From: Erinaceus europaeus | Taxonomy: Eukaryota; Chordata; Mammalia; Eulipotyphla; Erinaceidae | Length of the DNA: 64,000 nt | Assembly (NCBI RefSeq): GCF_950295315.1 | Contig: NC_080171.1 | Location: forward strand, 90,579,016-90,643,015 | Direction of reading: 5' to 3' | Position numbers and translations under genes: made by a program | Part shown: positions 54,111 through 64,000 of the stretch, one piece after another | Layout: each line of letters starts with the position of its first letter | Numbering within the stretch: the stretch's first letter is position 1 | Notes under the pieces: generated by a model | Database searches by the model: none | What the model saw: the letters and a program-made list of their open reading frames with translations, nothing else | What the model was told of the DNA's origin: nothing

Positions 54111-54945
54111 ATAAAAGTAAGGCAAAGGTTAAAACAAAAGAAAATGTCTCAGAAACTTCTGCTGAAGAGAAAACTAGTACAATCATAATCTCCATTCATA
54201 AGGCTTCACTAGCTTTAAAAAGCCCTTTGATAGCAAGTGCTATTATTAGGTCAGATACTGCAAGATCAATGTTAATATTGATGATTATGAGCAAAGGGTG
54301 CAAGCTGGACTCTTATCTATAGAGTTCAAAGCCTACACTTGACATCTGTTGGCTACCAGGGCTAGACCAGTCTCACCTGTGTCAACTCCTCATTCATGGG
54401 ATATAGGAAACAATAGCTCGCATCTCATAATATTGTTGAGAGACCTAGGCAAATTAATACTTATGTGCTTAGTATTATTCATGACATAGCTCTAGCTGAT
54501 ATTGTTACATCTTCCATTTTTACAGAATATAAAATAATCCTGAGTTCCACTAAGTCTTAGGTACTTGCCTTAGAATTCTCAAAGAAGAAGTGTTCTGTGT
54601 CTGAATCTAAGATCAAGAGATTTCAAATTTAAGGGCATTTTTTCTAACACTAAACTCTCTCTGGGAACCTCACTGATTCAGTTGTTGCTAAAACATTCAT
54701 CACCACCATGACCTGGGTTGCATCAAAGTAGCAAGAAAGATAAAGAAATTTTTTGGGTGAATTTCAAGAGTCATTTCAGGAGTCATTGCAAGCAGTAGAG
54801 GCAAGTGAATAGAACATTACATAAGCTATTCTATCTGCCTGGAACAATTCCCCCAACTTCTCCTCACCCTTCACCTGACTAAATATTATATATCTGAGAT
54901 GTATCATTTGGAACCTCTATAACAGAACAATGGGAGACTGGGTAT
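54111..54945. other. No feature recognised
   Basis: Unassigned; no supported frame. Confidence 0.35.
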
Positions 54946-55135
54946 GCATACCAGCATGTATGTATGTTCTATTATAGTTCTATGTATGTCTTTGAGCCTG
55001 CCTGTCTGCCTGCCACCTGACTGTCTACATATCTAACACTTTATGTCTGCCTACCTGCCTGCATATCTATTAGTCTGTCTATCTGTTTTTCTGCATACGT
55101 GTGTATTTATTATCTATAACTATCTATCTACAATT
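54946..55135 (+). repeat. Imperfect tetranucleotide-rich microsatellite
   Basis: Runs of TATG, CTGC and CTAT-type units (for example cctgcctgtctgcctgcc, ctatctatctac), much interrupted. Confidence 0.8.
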
Positions 55136-55145
55136 CATTGAGATT

Positions 55146-55895
55146 TTTAAAAAATTTTATTCATAAAATGCAAATGCCGACAAGACAACAGGATAAGAGA
55201 GTGTGTACAGTTCCACATAATTCCCACCACCAGAACTCTGTATCCCATCACTTCCTTTGATAGCCTTTTTATTGTGTATCCCTCTGGGAGTGTGGACCCA
55301 GGATCTTTATGGGTTGCAGAAGGTGGAAGGTCTGGCTTCTGTAATTGCTTCTCCAATGAACATGGGTGTTGACAGGTCAATCCATACTCCCACCCTATCT
55401 CTCTTTCCCTAGCAGAGCAGAGCTCTGGTGAACCGGGGCTCCAGGACACATTGGTGGCGCCATCTGATGTGGGAAGTCTGATTGGTATCATGGTATCATC
55501 TGTAAACTGGTGGCTGAAAAAGAGTTAACATATAAAGCAGTACAAGTTGTTGACTAATCATGAACCCAAAGACTGGAATATTGCAAATGAAGATTTTGGG
55601 GCTTCGTTTTTGAAAAAGCTTGTAGGTATGTTTTAGGTATATTTCAAAGGGCCCATGACTTTACTAGTTTTTTCCTGAGCCTGACATCTAATATGCAGGT
55701 AGACCCGGGTTATTGTCTGGGGATGTGGATATTGTCTGGCGAAAGGACTAGAAAGTTGGATCAAGGAAGAGAATAGTTCCCAAATATGGGAAAAGCATAT
55801 AAATATTGTTAACTGTAAACCCCATCGATTTGATCTGGGGCCCATATTCAGCATACCTACATAACCTCTGCATCCCTGTAGGTCCAAGTATCCAG
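55146..55895 (-). mobile_element. 5'-truncated L1, 3' UTR
   Basis: Reverse complement of the long 3' UTR ('atccctctgggagtgtgg', 'gcagaaggtggaaggtctgg'). The sequence fades near 55,895 after 'catccctgtaggtcc'. Confidence 0.85.
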
Positions 55896-56545
55896 GATTG
55901 ACAGCCTGGAAACTCAGGCCATACTGATGTTTCAGTTTTGAGTCTGAGATCCAAAGGAACAGACTAATACACAATTAATAGAAATGCAGTATGTAGTAAA
56001 TATTCTAGTCTTGAAGAAGGAGAATGCCTTCCTCTCCATGAAACCTCAATTTTAATTCATAAAACTTTCCTACAAATTAGTTGACGTTCACTAAGATTAT
56101 TCACCCATATTATTCTCCCCCATTATGATTAACTTGGGAAATATACACATAAAAACTGAACCACACTTTAATTAAAGTATACTTTTTATATATGTGTTAA
56201 CCACATATACAAAATATAGAAATTCCTAGGTTAGTCTTTGGTTAAATAACAGAGTGTTAAAGTCTAGGAAAGTTGACATATTAAAGTGGCCACCACAGAT
56301 GTCAACTCAGCAGTTTCTTCCTTGTATACATTGTCCCTGGTCTCTCAAATCAGATCAAGACCTCCTTTGGAACTTTGATAGCAGCCTATAGAGCTCCTTC
56401 AAGGGATATATATTGAAAATTCATAATTTATATCATTATTTTCTTAAGATAATAGGTATAATTATGAGAGGGGCTATTTCTGTAGTGTCCTCTTTTTGTC
56501 ATTGCTGGGACTTCAGCACTCCTGGATGAGTTTTTTAGACAGTTT
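55896..56545. other. No feature recognised
   Basis: AT-rich, unassigned. Confidence 0.35.
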
Positions 56546-57000
56546 GTTAGAGAGACTAGACAGTGGCACACTCAGTTAAGCACATACATTACCATGTATA
56601 AGGAAGGACCTAGATTCAAGCTACTGATTCCCACCTATAGGGAGGAAACTGGAGCCAGCTAGTGGAGCACCTGGTTGAAGTCACATGTTACAATGTACAA
56701 GGACCTGGGTTTGAGCTCCAGGTCCCCACCTGCAGGCTGAAAGCTTTGAGAGTGTTGAAGCAGTGTTATAGGTGTCTTTCTGTCTCTCTCTCTCTCTCTC
56801 TCCCTCCCTATCTCCCCTTTCCCTCTTGATTTCTGGCTGTCTCTATCCAATAAGTAAAGATAATAAAAATTTTAGGGAGGAAACTGCCTGTAAGATTGCA
56901 GGTATTTCTCTTTTTCTCCCTCTAAAGTTCTCTCTCTGCCTGTTCAAGTAAAAAGATTAAAATAAGATAAAATAAAATAAAAGTAAAATAAAATAAAATA
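56546..57000 (+). mobile_element. SINE split by a younger SINE
   Basis: Left part 56,546-56,651 (head 'gagactagacagtggcac') and right part from 56,874 ('gcctgtaagattgcagg', T/C tail, (AAAAT)n), interrupted by the insertion at 56,652. Confidence 0.78.
56652..56873 (+). mobile_element. tRNA-derived SINE nested in another SINE, 13-bp TSD
   Basis: 'gagccagctagtggagcacc' head, B-box-like 'gtttgagctcc', 'gaagcagtgttataggtg' body, (CT)n and tail. Perfect TSD agggaggaaactg at 56,639-56,651 and 56,874-56,886. Confidence 0.9.
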
Positions 57001-57009
57001 TAGCATGAT

Positions 57010-57300
57010 AGGGGATCCAGGTGGCCGTGCAGCTGGTTCTGCACACATAGCGTGAAGGGCAAAGACCAGCATAAGGATCCCGGTCCAAGCCCCAGCTCCC
57101 CATCTTCAGGGGAATCCCTTTACAGGCGGTGAAGCAGGTCTGCAGGTATCTATGTTTCTTTCCCCTCTCTGTCTTCCCCTCCTCTCTCCATTTCTCTCTG
57201 TCCTATCTAACAACGACAACATAAATAAAAACAACAGTAACTACAACAATAAAAAACAGTAAGGGCAACAAAAGGGAAAATAAATAAATATAAAAAATTT
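57010..57300 (+). mobile_element. tRNA-derived SINE (same type as 4506)
   Basis: Diverged head with 'cagcataaggatcccggtcc', then the canonical 'ggcggtgaagcaggtctgc' body, AAC blocks and A-rich tail. Confidence 0.87.
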
Positions 57301-57304
57301 AAAA

Positions 57305-57445
57305 AGAGATAAAGAGAAAGAAGCACAAGAGTACTGATACATCTTCCTAGTGCTGAAGAACTCCTATGTGGTATAGCAGGGGTTCAAATCTGGGTCATGC
57401 ACATAGTTACCTCATACATCTCTCCTGTGAGTCACCTTGATGGCC
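57305..57445 (-). mobile_element. SINE remnant, minus strand
   Basis: GA-rich start, 'ggttcaaatctgggtcatgc' (B-box complement side), decayed head near 57,440. Confidence 0.55.
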
Positions 57446-59114
57446 AGGGACTGTCTCTTTCATTATGATGCATGGCTTCAAGCCCAGCGTCTGGTTCTCA
57501 GTTTAAATTCACATCTAATTGAATAAATTAAAAATTTCTATTGATAAAATTTGCTATTCATATAACATCAAACATATGTTATCCCATTTGTGGTAGTGAT
57601 ATAGATATCTGTCATTCTAAGTGTATTTTTAGATTCTAATAATTTTATCCCCCCCAAAAAAATGGCCAGTTGCTTTCCTGCTGCATGGTCAGGAAATTTG
57701 ACCTTTGGGAAGTTATCAGAGTATGATAAGAGGGGTGGTATTGAAGTCTAGAAAGAAATGTTCAGATTAGTTTTTTCTCCTTCCTTTTTTTTGCCCTCCT
57801 CATTCTGATAACTGCTCTTAATGGATTTATTGCCTGATTGGTTCCTTTGTTCCGTGAACATTGTTAGATCCTCAGTTTAGAGCAAGTCCCTTTGTTGTCA
57901 ATGTCAGCTGGATCTGTCAGGGTTTAGTGTAAGTTTGGATGGCTTCTAACTGGGCTTCCTGTGAGAAATGGCTGGACTGGGTAGTATTCTCAGTATTTAA
58001 AATGATATATCTCCAGAATTCTGTGAAGTTACCAATTAACTTGAGCATCACACGTTCAGGGTGGAAGTTGGGGTCTCTGGCTTGAATGTCAGCTGATAAT
58101 GAGAGGTGTAGCAAATATCAAGAGCTCTTTATAAAATGATAAAAACAATGCATGGTTTCTTGGCAAACTAAGTATGAGGACAAATAAGCAAAGCGAGTCA
58201 TATACTAGGTATGAGGTTGGGAATGGCTGTGTCTTTTACTCATGAGAGAGGAGAGAAAGAGAGGGGGGAGGGAGAGGGAGACAGAGACACTCTTTCTTTC
58301 ACGTGTTGACATTATTGGCATAAATCACCAGTAAATCACTTGGGTGAGGCCTAGTTGTATGATGGTAAATACCAAAGAAGCTCAGCACTTGCATTAAGGT
58401 AAATGTGGTGTCAAAAGAACCAGTTCTCAACGGTGTAGGGATTCTCAGATACCTTGAGGACACTTTTAGACAGCTATGGAGTATATAATGAACAAGGTTC
58501 CAGTTAGTTGTCTCTGAATCTTGGAGCAGTTAACAAGTAGCTAACAGACAGGATAAAGTATCTCCCTCATTTAATTGCTGTAGCCACTCTATGTAAAATG
58601 CTATCATCACCCTATAATTGATGACCTGGGAAATGCTTGTATGGAAATCTAGCTGTTTGACCTCCAATTCTATCATAAATTTAATTTATGTGCTTTGTTC
58701 TTCTCTGGGTGCTTTTAGTACAATAACTCACTTGATGTCTATTTTCTGCATAGAAAACTGGATATTAAAGGATTTTTTTCAGAGGTGTGCAAACCAGTAG
58801 GCAATGCATCTGTGACACTGTGCTTGATCCTGACCTCTACAGAGTGTACTTTAGCTTTCCTACCACATTCCACTCTCTCCACATAATTACTCTGTTGCAT
58901 CCTTCCTTCCTGTAGAAAACAACATCCCTGCCCATCCCTCCCAATTATCAGTTATCTCCCTCTAGCTATTTATCAGTTTCTATCTCCCAGCTGCTGTCTG
59001 CATCTTATAGTATAACACTTTCATATCTCACATCTCCTTGCACTCAGTTATGATATGCCTCCAGTTTATGAGAGGCCAGATTGACGGCTTGTGCTTTCTA
59101 TTTCAAAAATATTA
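57446..59114. other. Mostly unassigned, with a SINE-like remnant at 58,235-58,370
   Basis: The GA-rich 58,242-58,290 followed by 'ttgacattattggcataaatc' looks like a reversed SINE. Otherwise there is no repeat or gene I can support; open frames are at most 65 codons. Confidence 0.4.
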
Positions 59115-60440
59115 AAAAAGCAGGACCTAACCAAATTGTAAGTAGGGCACCAAAGTAAAAACCCTGTGGTGAGGGATAGACATGCAGCTTCCTGGGCGAG
59201 TGGGGGGTGGGAGTGGGTGGGAGGGATGGGTCACAGTCTTTTGGTGGTAGGAATGGTGTTTATGTACATTCCTAGCAAAATGTAGACATATAAATCAGTA
59301 GCTAATTAATATGAGAGGGGGAAAATCAATTGTATGTCTCAAAGTTTTTCAAAACACAAACTGAATCTTTTTGATATATAGGCTGTGTATTTGATATGCG
59401 GACTCTCTCAAAAGCCTAGACCAAGTAGATTAGAAGCATTCAATAGCACAGCTATATACAAGATACTGGGTACTGTACAGCAAACCCTAACAAAAGGACT
59501 TTTCAAAGTTAACCCAATTACCAAATAATGTGATGATAACATTAACTATCGATTGTCTTTTTGAACCCTAAGACAGCAGGAACCTCACATCTCCACTATA
59601 GAGCCCCTACTTCCCCTAGTCCTGGAACCCTTGGATAGGGCCCACTTTCCCGTATGCCTCTCCCAATCCATACCAAATAATATTGCATCCGCCGATCACA
59701 ACCTAACCAACGCAACGATTGCCACCTCAACATGCTTCACCTCAGACTGTGTCCAGATACTTCACGTGTGGAATGACAACCCTTCAGCTTCATTACTTGG
59801 GTGAGACCTTTCCTTTCATAGTACACTCTAATTTAATCTCAGGTGGTTTACTTTCTAACAAAGTCCCATAACCTAGATATACACCAGTTTCTGTGAGAGA
59901 GAGCTTATGTGCACACGTATCCATAAACTACTGCAAAATATATACCTGAAAACAGAAGTACACTACAGTTTGCAGTGAGTACCTCCCTAACACTTCCTCT
60001 CCACTATTCCAAGCTTTGGGTCCCTGATTGCTCAACAATTTGTTTGGCTTCGTATGTTAACTCTCTTTTCAATCACCAGGTTCCAGATGCCACCAGGATA
60101 CTGGCCAGGCTTCCCTGGACTGAAGACCCCACCAATGTGTCCTGGAGCTCAGCTTCCCCAGAGACACACCTTACTAGGGAAAGAGAGAGGCAGACTGGGA
60201 GTATGGACCGACCAGTTAACGCCCATGTTCAGCGGGGAAGCAATTACAGAAGCCAGACCTTCTACCTTCTGCAACCCTCAATGACCCTGGGTCCATGCTC
60301 CCAGAGAGATAGAGAATGGGAAAGCTATCAGGGGAGGGGGTGGGTTATGGAGATTGGGTGGTGGGAATTGTGTGGAGTTGTACCCCTCCTAACCTATGGT
60401 TTTGTTAATTAATCCTTTCTTAAATAAAAAAATATATATT
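59115..60440 (+). mobile_element. 5'-truncated young L1, complete 3' UTR
   Basis: Begins just past the ORF2 end ('gtagggcaccaaagtaaaa'), has the G-rich tract at 59,190-59,240, and the ~790-bp deletion junction near 59,985-60,000. It ends 'acccctcctaacctatgg' plus tail at 60,425-60,440. Close in sequence to the 12.06-13.4 kb UTR, so the same young subfamily. Confidence 0.92.
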
Positions 60441-60764
60441 CACATTAGGGATTCTAAAATTCTTACCAGAGGAAAACAAATTAGTTAACAAAAAACACCG
60501 TAGGTGGTAGATCAATAGCTTCTGAAAGATACAAGAGAGAGGGGTTAGAAGAAGGTATTGGAAACTCACTCAACTACAAATCCACTGATTTAAACATTCA
60601 AAGATCTTTCATTGTGCTTCTGCTACAATGAGAGAAAGTAGGTGAAATACAAGAATAATATGACATCTAACTATAATCTATTAAGACTTATATTATCCCA
60701 CAGATAGCAGAAACCTCTAAAAAGGAAAATTTTATAAGAAGTTTTATTTTCCCCTATCAGTATT
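60441..60764. other. No feature recognised
   Basis: Unassigned AT-rich sequence. Confidence 0.35.
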
Positions 60765-61220
60765 ATCAGTAAGGCTCAGTGCCTGAACCAGGACTCCACT
60801 GCTCTAGGAAGCCATTGCCCTCTTGTTTTCTTTGCATCGAGAGCTAGAGACAAAGAAAGAGAATGGCAGAAAGAGAGACACCAGGGCCAGGTGGTAGTGC
60901 ATCTGGTTAAGAGCTCATAATCACAGTGTGCAAGGACCCAGGTTTAAGCCGGTGGTCCCCACCTACACAGGAAAAGCTTTACAAGTGGTGAAGCAAGGAT
61001 TCAGGTGTCTCTCTGTCCCTCTCTCTCTCCCCTCTCAATGTATCTCTGTCTCTATGAAATAATAATAAAAAAATGTTTAAAGTATGAGAAAGAGAGATAC
61101 CTACAGAACCTTTCCACCACTTTTAAAGTCCCATTCCACAGCAGATAGGGATTGGGGATTTAAACCTGAATCCTCACACATGGTGATATGTACACTCTAC
61201 TGGATGCACCACTACCTAGC
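60765..61220 (-). mobile_element. Composite SINE, minus strand, split by another SINE
   Basis: Left part 60,765-60,892 has 'aaggctcagtgcctgaacc' (the extra 3' module). Right part 61,087-61,220 has the reversed body and a head ending 'caccactacctagcc'. The plus-strand SINE at 60,893 interrupts it. Confidence 0.75.
60893..61086 (+). mobile_element. tRNA-derived SINE nested in another SINE, 15-bp TSD
   Basis: 'agggccaggtggtagtgcat' head, 'ggtgaagcaaggattcagg' body, T/C block and tail. TSD agaaagagagacacc (60,878-60,892) versus agaaagagagatacc (61,087-61,101). Confidence 0.9.
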
Positions 61221-61234
61221 CCATTTCTTTTTCT

Positions 61235-62070
61235 TTTTTTAATTTTTATATATAAAATGGAAACACTGCAAAGACCATAGGATAAGAGGGGTATGATTCC
61301 ACACAATTTCCACCACCAGAATTCCATATCTTACTCCCTCCCTGATAGCTGTTCTGTTCTGTATGGGAGTATGGACCCAGGGTCATTATGGAGAGCAGAA
61401 GATGGTTTCTATAATTGCTATAATTCTATAATTAAACATGGGTGTTGACAGTTCTATCCATACTCTCAGCCTGCCTCTCTTTCCCTAGTGGGGCAGAGCT
61501 CTGAGCAAGCAGTACTCCAGAATACATTGGTGGGGTCCACTGTCCAGGGAAGTCCATTTGGCATCATGGTAGCTTCTGGAACCTGGTGGCTGCAAAAGAG
61601 TTAACATATCAAGCCAAACAAATTGTTGACTAATCATGAAACTAAAGGATGGAATACTGAAGATGAAGATTTGGGGTCTCTGTTTTAGAAAAAGCTACTA
61701 GGTCTGTTTTAGGTATATTTCAAAGGGCCCATGACTTTATTAGTTTTTGCCTGAGCCTTAGATCTGATACACAGGTGTACCCATGTTATTGTCTGGAGAG
61801 ATGATTTCATGGATGGAAAAAAAAGGCTAGAAAATTATATCCGGAAAGAGAGTACCTCTCAAATATGGGACAAGTATATAAATATTGTTGACTATAAATA
61901 TCATCGATTTGACCTGGGGGTCCACATTCAGCATAGGAGCCTATGTAACCTCTCCATCCCTGTAGGTCCAAACTTGCATCCTGTGGTCATCAGTAGAAAC
62001 ATTCTGAGTTGCACCAATTTCAGGACACATCTTCCTCAGGTGGTATATAAGAGTATGTTCTAAGGACTTC
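61235..62070 (-). mobile_element. 5'-truncated L1, 3' UTR
   Basis: Reverse complement of the long 3' UTR, tail side at 61,235. It retains part of the ~790-bp block of the older type and ends near 62,070. Confidence 0.85.
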
Positions 62071-62339
62071 TTAAGAAAACAGATAACTCAAGGGGTAATA
62101 AGTCCCTTGTCAGTGAACGTGTTCATGAAATATCAACAATTACTTGTAAAGAGTGATAGTCAAGAGAGACTACAAGTATCAGATGTATACTTGGACCAGA
62201 TTAACTTTAACTTCCTTAGAATTATTGATATTATATTTGATTGATATTGGTATTACAATAGCAAGACAAAATCCGTAAAATGTTATGAAACTAGATCTGT
62301 CTGCTGTATTAAAATATATTATGGAAAGATTAATCACAG
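62071..62339. other. No feature recognised
   Basis: Unassigned. Confidence 0.35.
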
Positions 62340-62555
62340 CTAGTGGAAATAAGGCTAGGAGATAGCTAGCCTCGTAGAGTGTTTGCCTTCCATTAATGGG
62401 GTCCTAGCATTGAGCCGTGGTACCACATGACAGCATTATGAAAGAGATTGGTGAGCTCTATGGATGGTGGAGCAATGTTCTGGTATCTCTACTCTCTGTT
62501 TCTCTCCCTCCTCATATTCCTCTTAAAATTAAAAGTAAAGGTAGAAAAGACCACT
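62340..62555 (+). mobile_element. tRNA-derived SINE, degraded
   Basis: 'ctcgtagagtgtttgccttcc' head, 'ggatggtggagcaatgttctgg' body, T/C tract and AAAT-like tail. Confidence 0.6.
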
Positions 62556-62689
62556 TAGTCATATGTGTTCTTGAGTCACCAAATTCATACCCCGGCTCAG
62601 CATAAAAAAGAAATTCATTGAAATAAGGAAATATTTTCAGTGAGCAAAGCACTAGTTAAAGTGAAGACAACATACTCATAGGCTTCAAG

Positions 62690-62855
62690 ACTCCTTATTT
62701 TCCCAAGCTATTTAACCTTTTTGAGCTTGAGTTTCCTAATCCAAGACAGTTTAATTATGCCTGCCCATTTCCATTTCTCGCTGGCTGCCGTAAGGAACAG
62801 ATGAGATAAAGTACAAAGTAGTTTGTAAACTAAAAAGTGTTATGTAAATCTAACA
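62690..62855 (+). mobile_element. MIR
   Basis: 'ctatttaacctttttgagc', '...tttcctaatcc', 'agatgagataaagtacaaag' and 'taaaaagtgttatgtaaat' follow the MIR order. Confidence 0.7.
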
Positions 62856-62992
62856 TCAAATGTGAAAATTATTGCAAAGCAACAAACAGAAATGATGACA
62901 TTTTCTGTCATCTATATAGGAATGCCTTTTTTATTTGAGAACATAGACTCTCAAACCACATCACATAGCTTGGATAACAGGACATCTTTCTT

Positions 62993-63376
62993 TTTTTTTT
63001 TTTTAAGATAAGTACTAAACCTTTTTATTTATTTATTTATTTTTTCCTCCAGGGTTATTGCTGGGCTCGGTGCCTGCACCATGAATCCACCGCTCCTGGA
63101 GGCCATTTTTTCCCCTTTTTGTTGCCCTAGTTGTTGCAGCCTCGTTGCGGTTATTATTGCCATTGTTGACGTTGCTTTGTTGTTGGATAGGACAGAGAGA
63201 AATGGAAAGAGGAGGGGAAGACAGAGAGAGAGGGGGAGAGAAAGATAGACACCTGCGGACCTGCTTCACCGCCCGTGAAGCGACTCCCCTGCAGGTGGGG
63301 AGCCGGGGGCTCGAACCGCTGGTCCCTGCGCTTTGCGCCACGTGCGCTTAACCCACTGCGCCACCGCCCGACTCCC
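62993..63376 (-). mobile_element. Young composite SINE (two-module), 14-bp TSD
   Basis: The reversed tRNA-type head ends at 63,376 and has well-kept CpGs. The body and (AAC/AAT) block are followed, nearer the tail, by an additional ~70-bp module ('attgctgggctcggtgcctg', 63,057-63,115). TSD aggacatctttctt at 62,979-62,992 and 63,377-63,390 is perfect. Confidence 0.92.
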
Positions 63377-63390
63377 AGGACATCTTTCTT

Positions 63391-63679
63391 AAATTAGATG
63401 AAATTCTATTCTAGGGCCCTTGTGTTCCTGATTATGATTATGATTATGCTTTAGGCATAATCATTCAATTTCTTGGCATTAACACAAATAGGCAGTAACT
63501 ATTGTTCTTTCCCAAACCTATATCATATCTTGTCACATAAAAGTAAACATTTCCCTATTCATTGAGAGCACATAGGAGATTCCTTTTCTGTTTCTGATTG
63601 TTATACTATCTTAAGCAGACCAAGATAATATAGTAGCATGGAAAATAAATGTATTTGATATCTGAGAAGACGAACCAAG
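63391..63679. other. No feature recognised
   Basis: Unassigned. Confidence 0.35.
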
Positions 63680-63825
63680 GGGAGGGGTCGATAGCATAAT
63701 GGTTATGTAAAGAGACTCTCATGCCTGAGGCTCCAAAGTCACAGGTTCAATCTCTCACAACACCATATGCTAGAGCTGAGCAGTGCTCTGGTAAATAAAC
63801 AAACAAATAAACAAACCAAGGATAA
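63680..63825 (+). mobile_element. tRNA-derived SINE, 'ggtcgatagcataatgg' family
   Basis: A-box-like 'tagcataatgg', B-box-like 'ggttcaatctc' at ~63,744, 'agagctgagcagtgctctgg' and an (AAAC) tail. It differs from the other SINE heads here. Confidence 0.82.
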
Positions 63826-64000
63826 AAGAAACAGGGTCTCATATCCTAGGGACAACTATATACCATTTCTATGTTATATTAAGTCGATGGCCAGTGAGCA
63901 TTTATGATGTGAAAACAGGCAACAATTCTAGAAACAGAAATGAATAGCATTGTATATTTTGCAACCACAGAAGGCCCCTATACTTATGATACTCTTTGAA

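Noticed and set aside
54946..55135. A CRISPR-like or satellite array
   Set aside because: Units are four bases long and irregular, with no spacers; it is a decayed microsatellite.
63033..63351. 102-codon and 68-codon frames over the young SINE
   Set aside because: These are readings of the tRNA-like SINE and its low-complexity tail, seen again at 4511-4755 and 36,413-36,598.

Overview
The window is mammalian nuclear DNA with no recognisable host protein-coding gene. It is AT-rich and dominated by LINE-1 (L1) retrotransposons, tRNA-derived SINEs and one endogenous retrovirus (ERV). The SINE heads begin with a tRNA-like A box/B box and are followed by T/C-rich and AAC/AAT-rich tails. That form, with an L1 lineage carrying an unusually long 3' UTR, matches what I know of hedgehogs (Erinaceidae, most likely Erinaceus). 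The species call is from recalled SINE structure, not from a search. Layout: 1-3.7 kb is the 3' half of a plus-strand L1 cut by the window edge. 3.9-12 kb is a patchwork of SINEs, L1 3' ends and old mammalian repeats around unassigned sequence. 12.06-19.55 kb is a young full-length minus-strand L1 with target-site duplications (TSDs). 20.07-28.43 kb is an older full-length plus-strand L1, inserted into a still older L1 and lying head to head with its neighbour. 28.4-35.1 kb is mostly unassigned sequence with SINEs. 35.2-46.25 kb is an old L1 split by a SINE, a 5.2 kb ERV and a 5'-truncated young L1. 46.6-64 kb holds truncated L1s, an LTR of a second ERV family, MIRs, several SINE families (some nested) and unassigned stretches. 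The ERV (37,768-42,942) is the most interesting object. It has two LTRs that are about 98-99% identical by eye apart from one 12-base indel, a 6-bp TSD, a tRNA-Lys3-like primer-binding site and a polypurine tract. Its coding part is a damaged Gag N-terminal region joined to the pol tail (RT connection, RNase H, integrase). Protease, most of RT and any recognisable env are missing, so it is a non-autonomous betaretrovirus/IAP-like element. Its U3 carries a 33-base copy of the 5' half of a glycine tRNA. Its 3' non-coding region has a perfect 15-bp-stem hairpin, followed by what looks like the start of a different LTR. No L1 copy here has intact ORFs. The young 12-19.5 kb copy is closest, with a nonsense codon in ORF1 and several lesions in ORF2. 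Nothing in the window looks prokaryotic, and there is no CRISPR array or operon.
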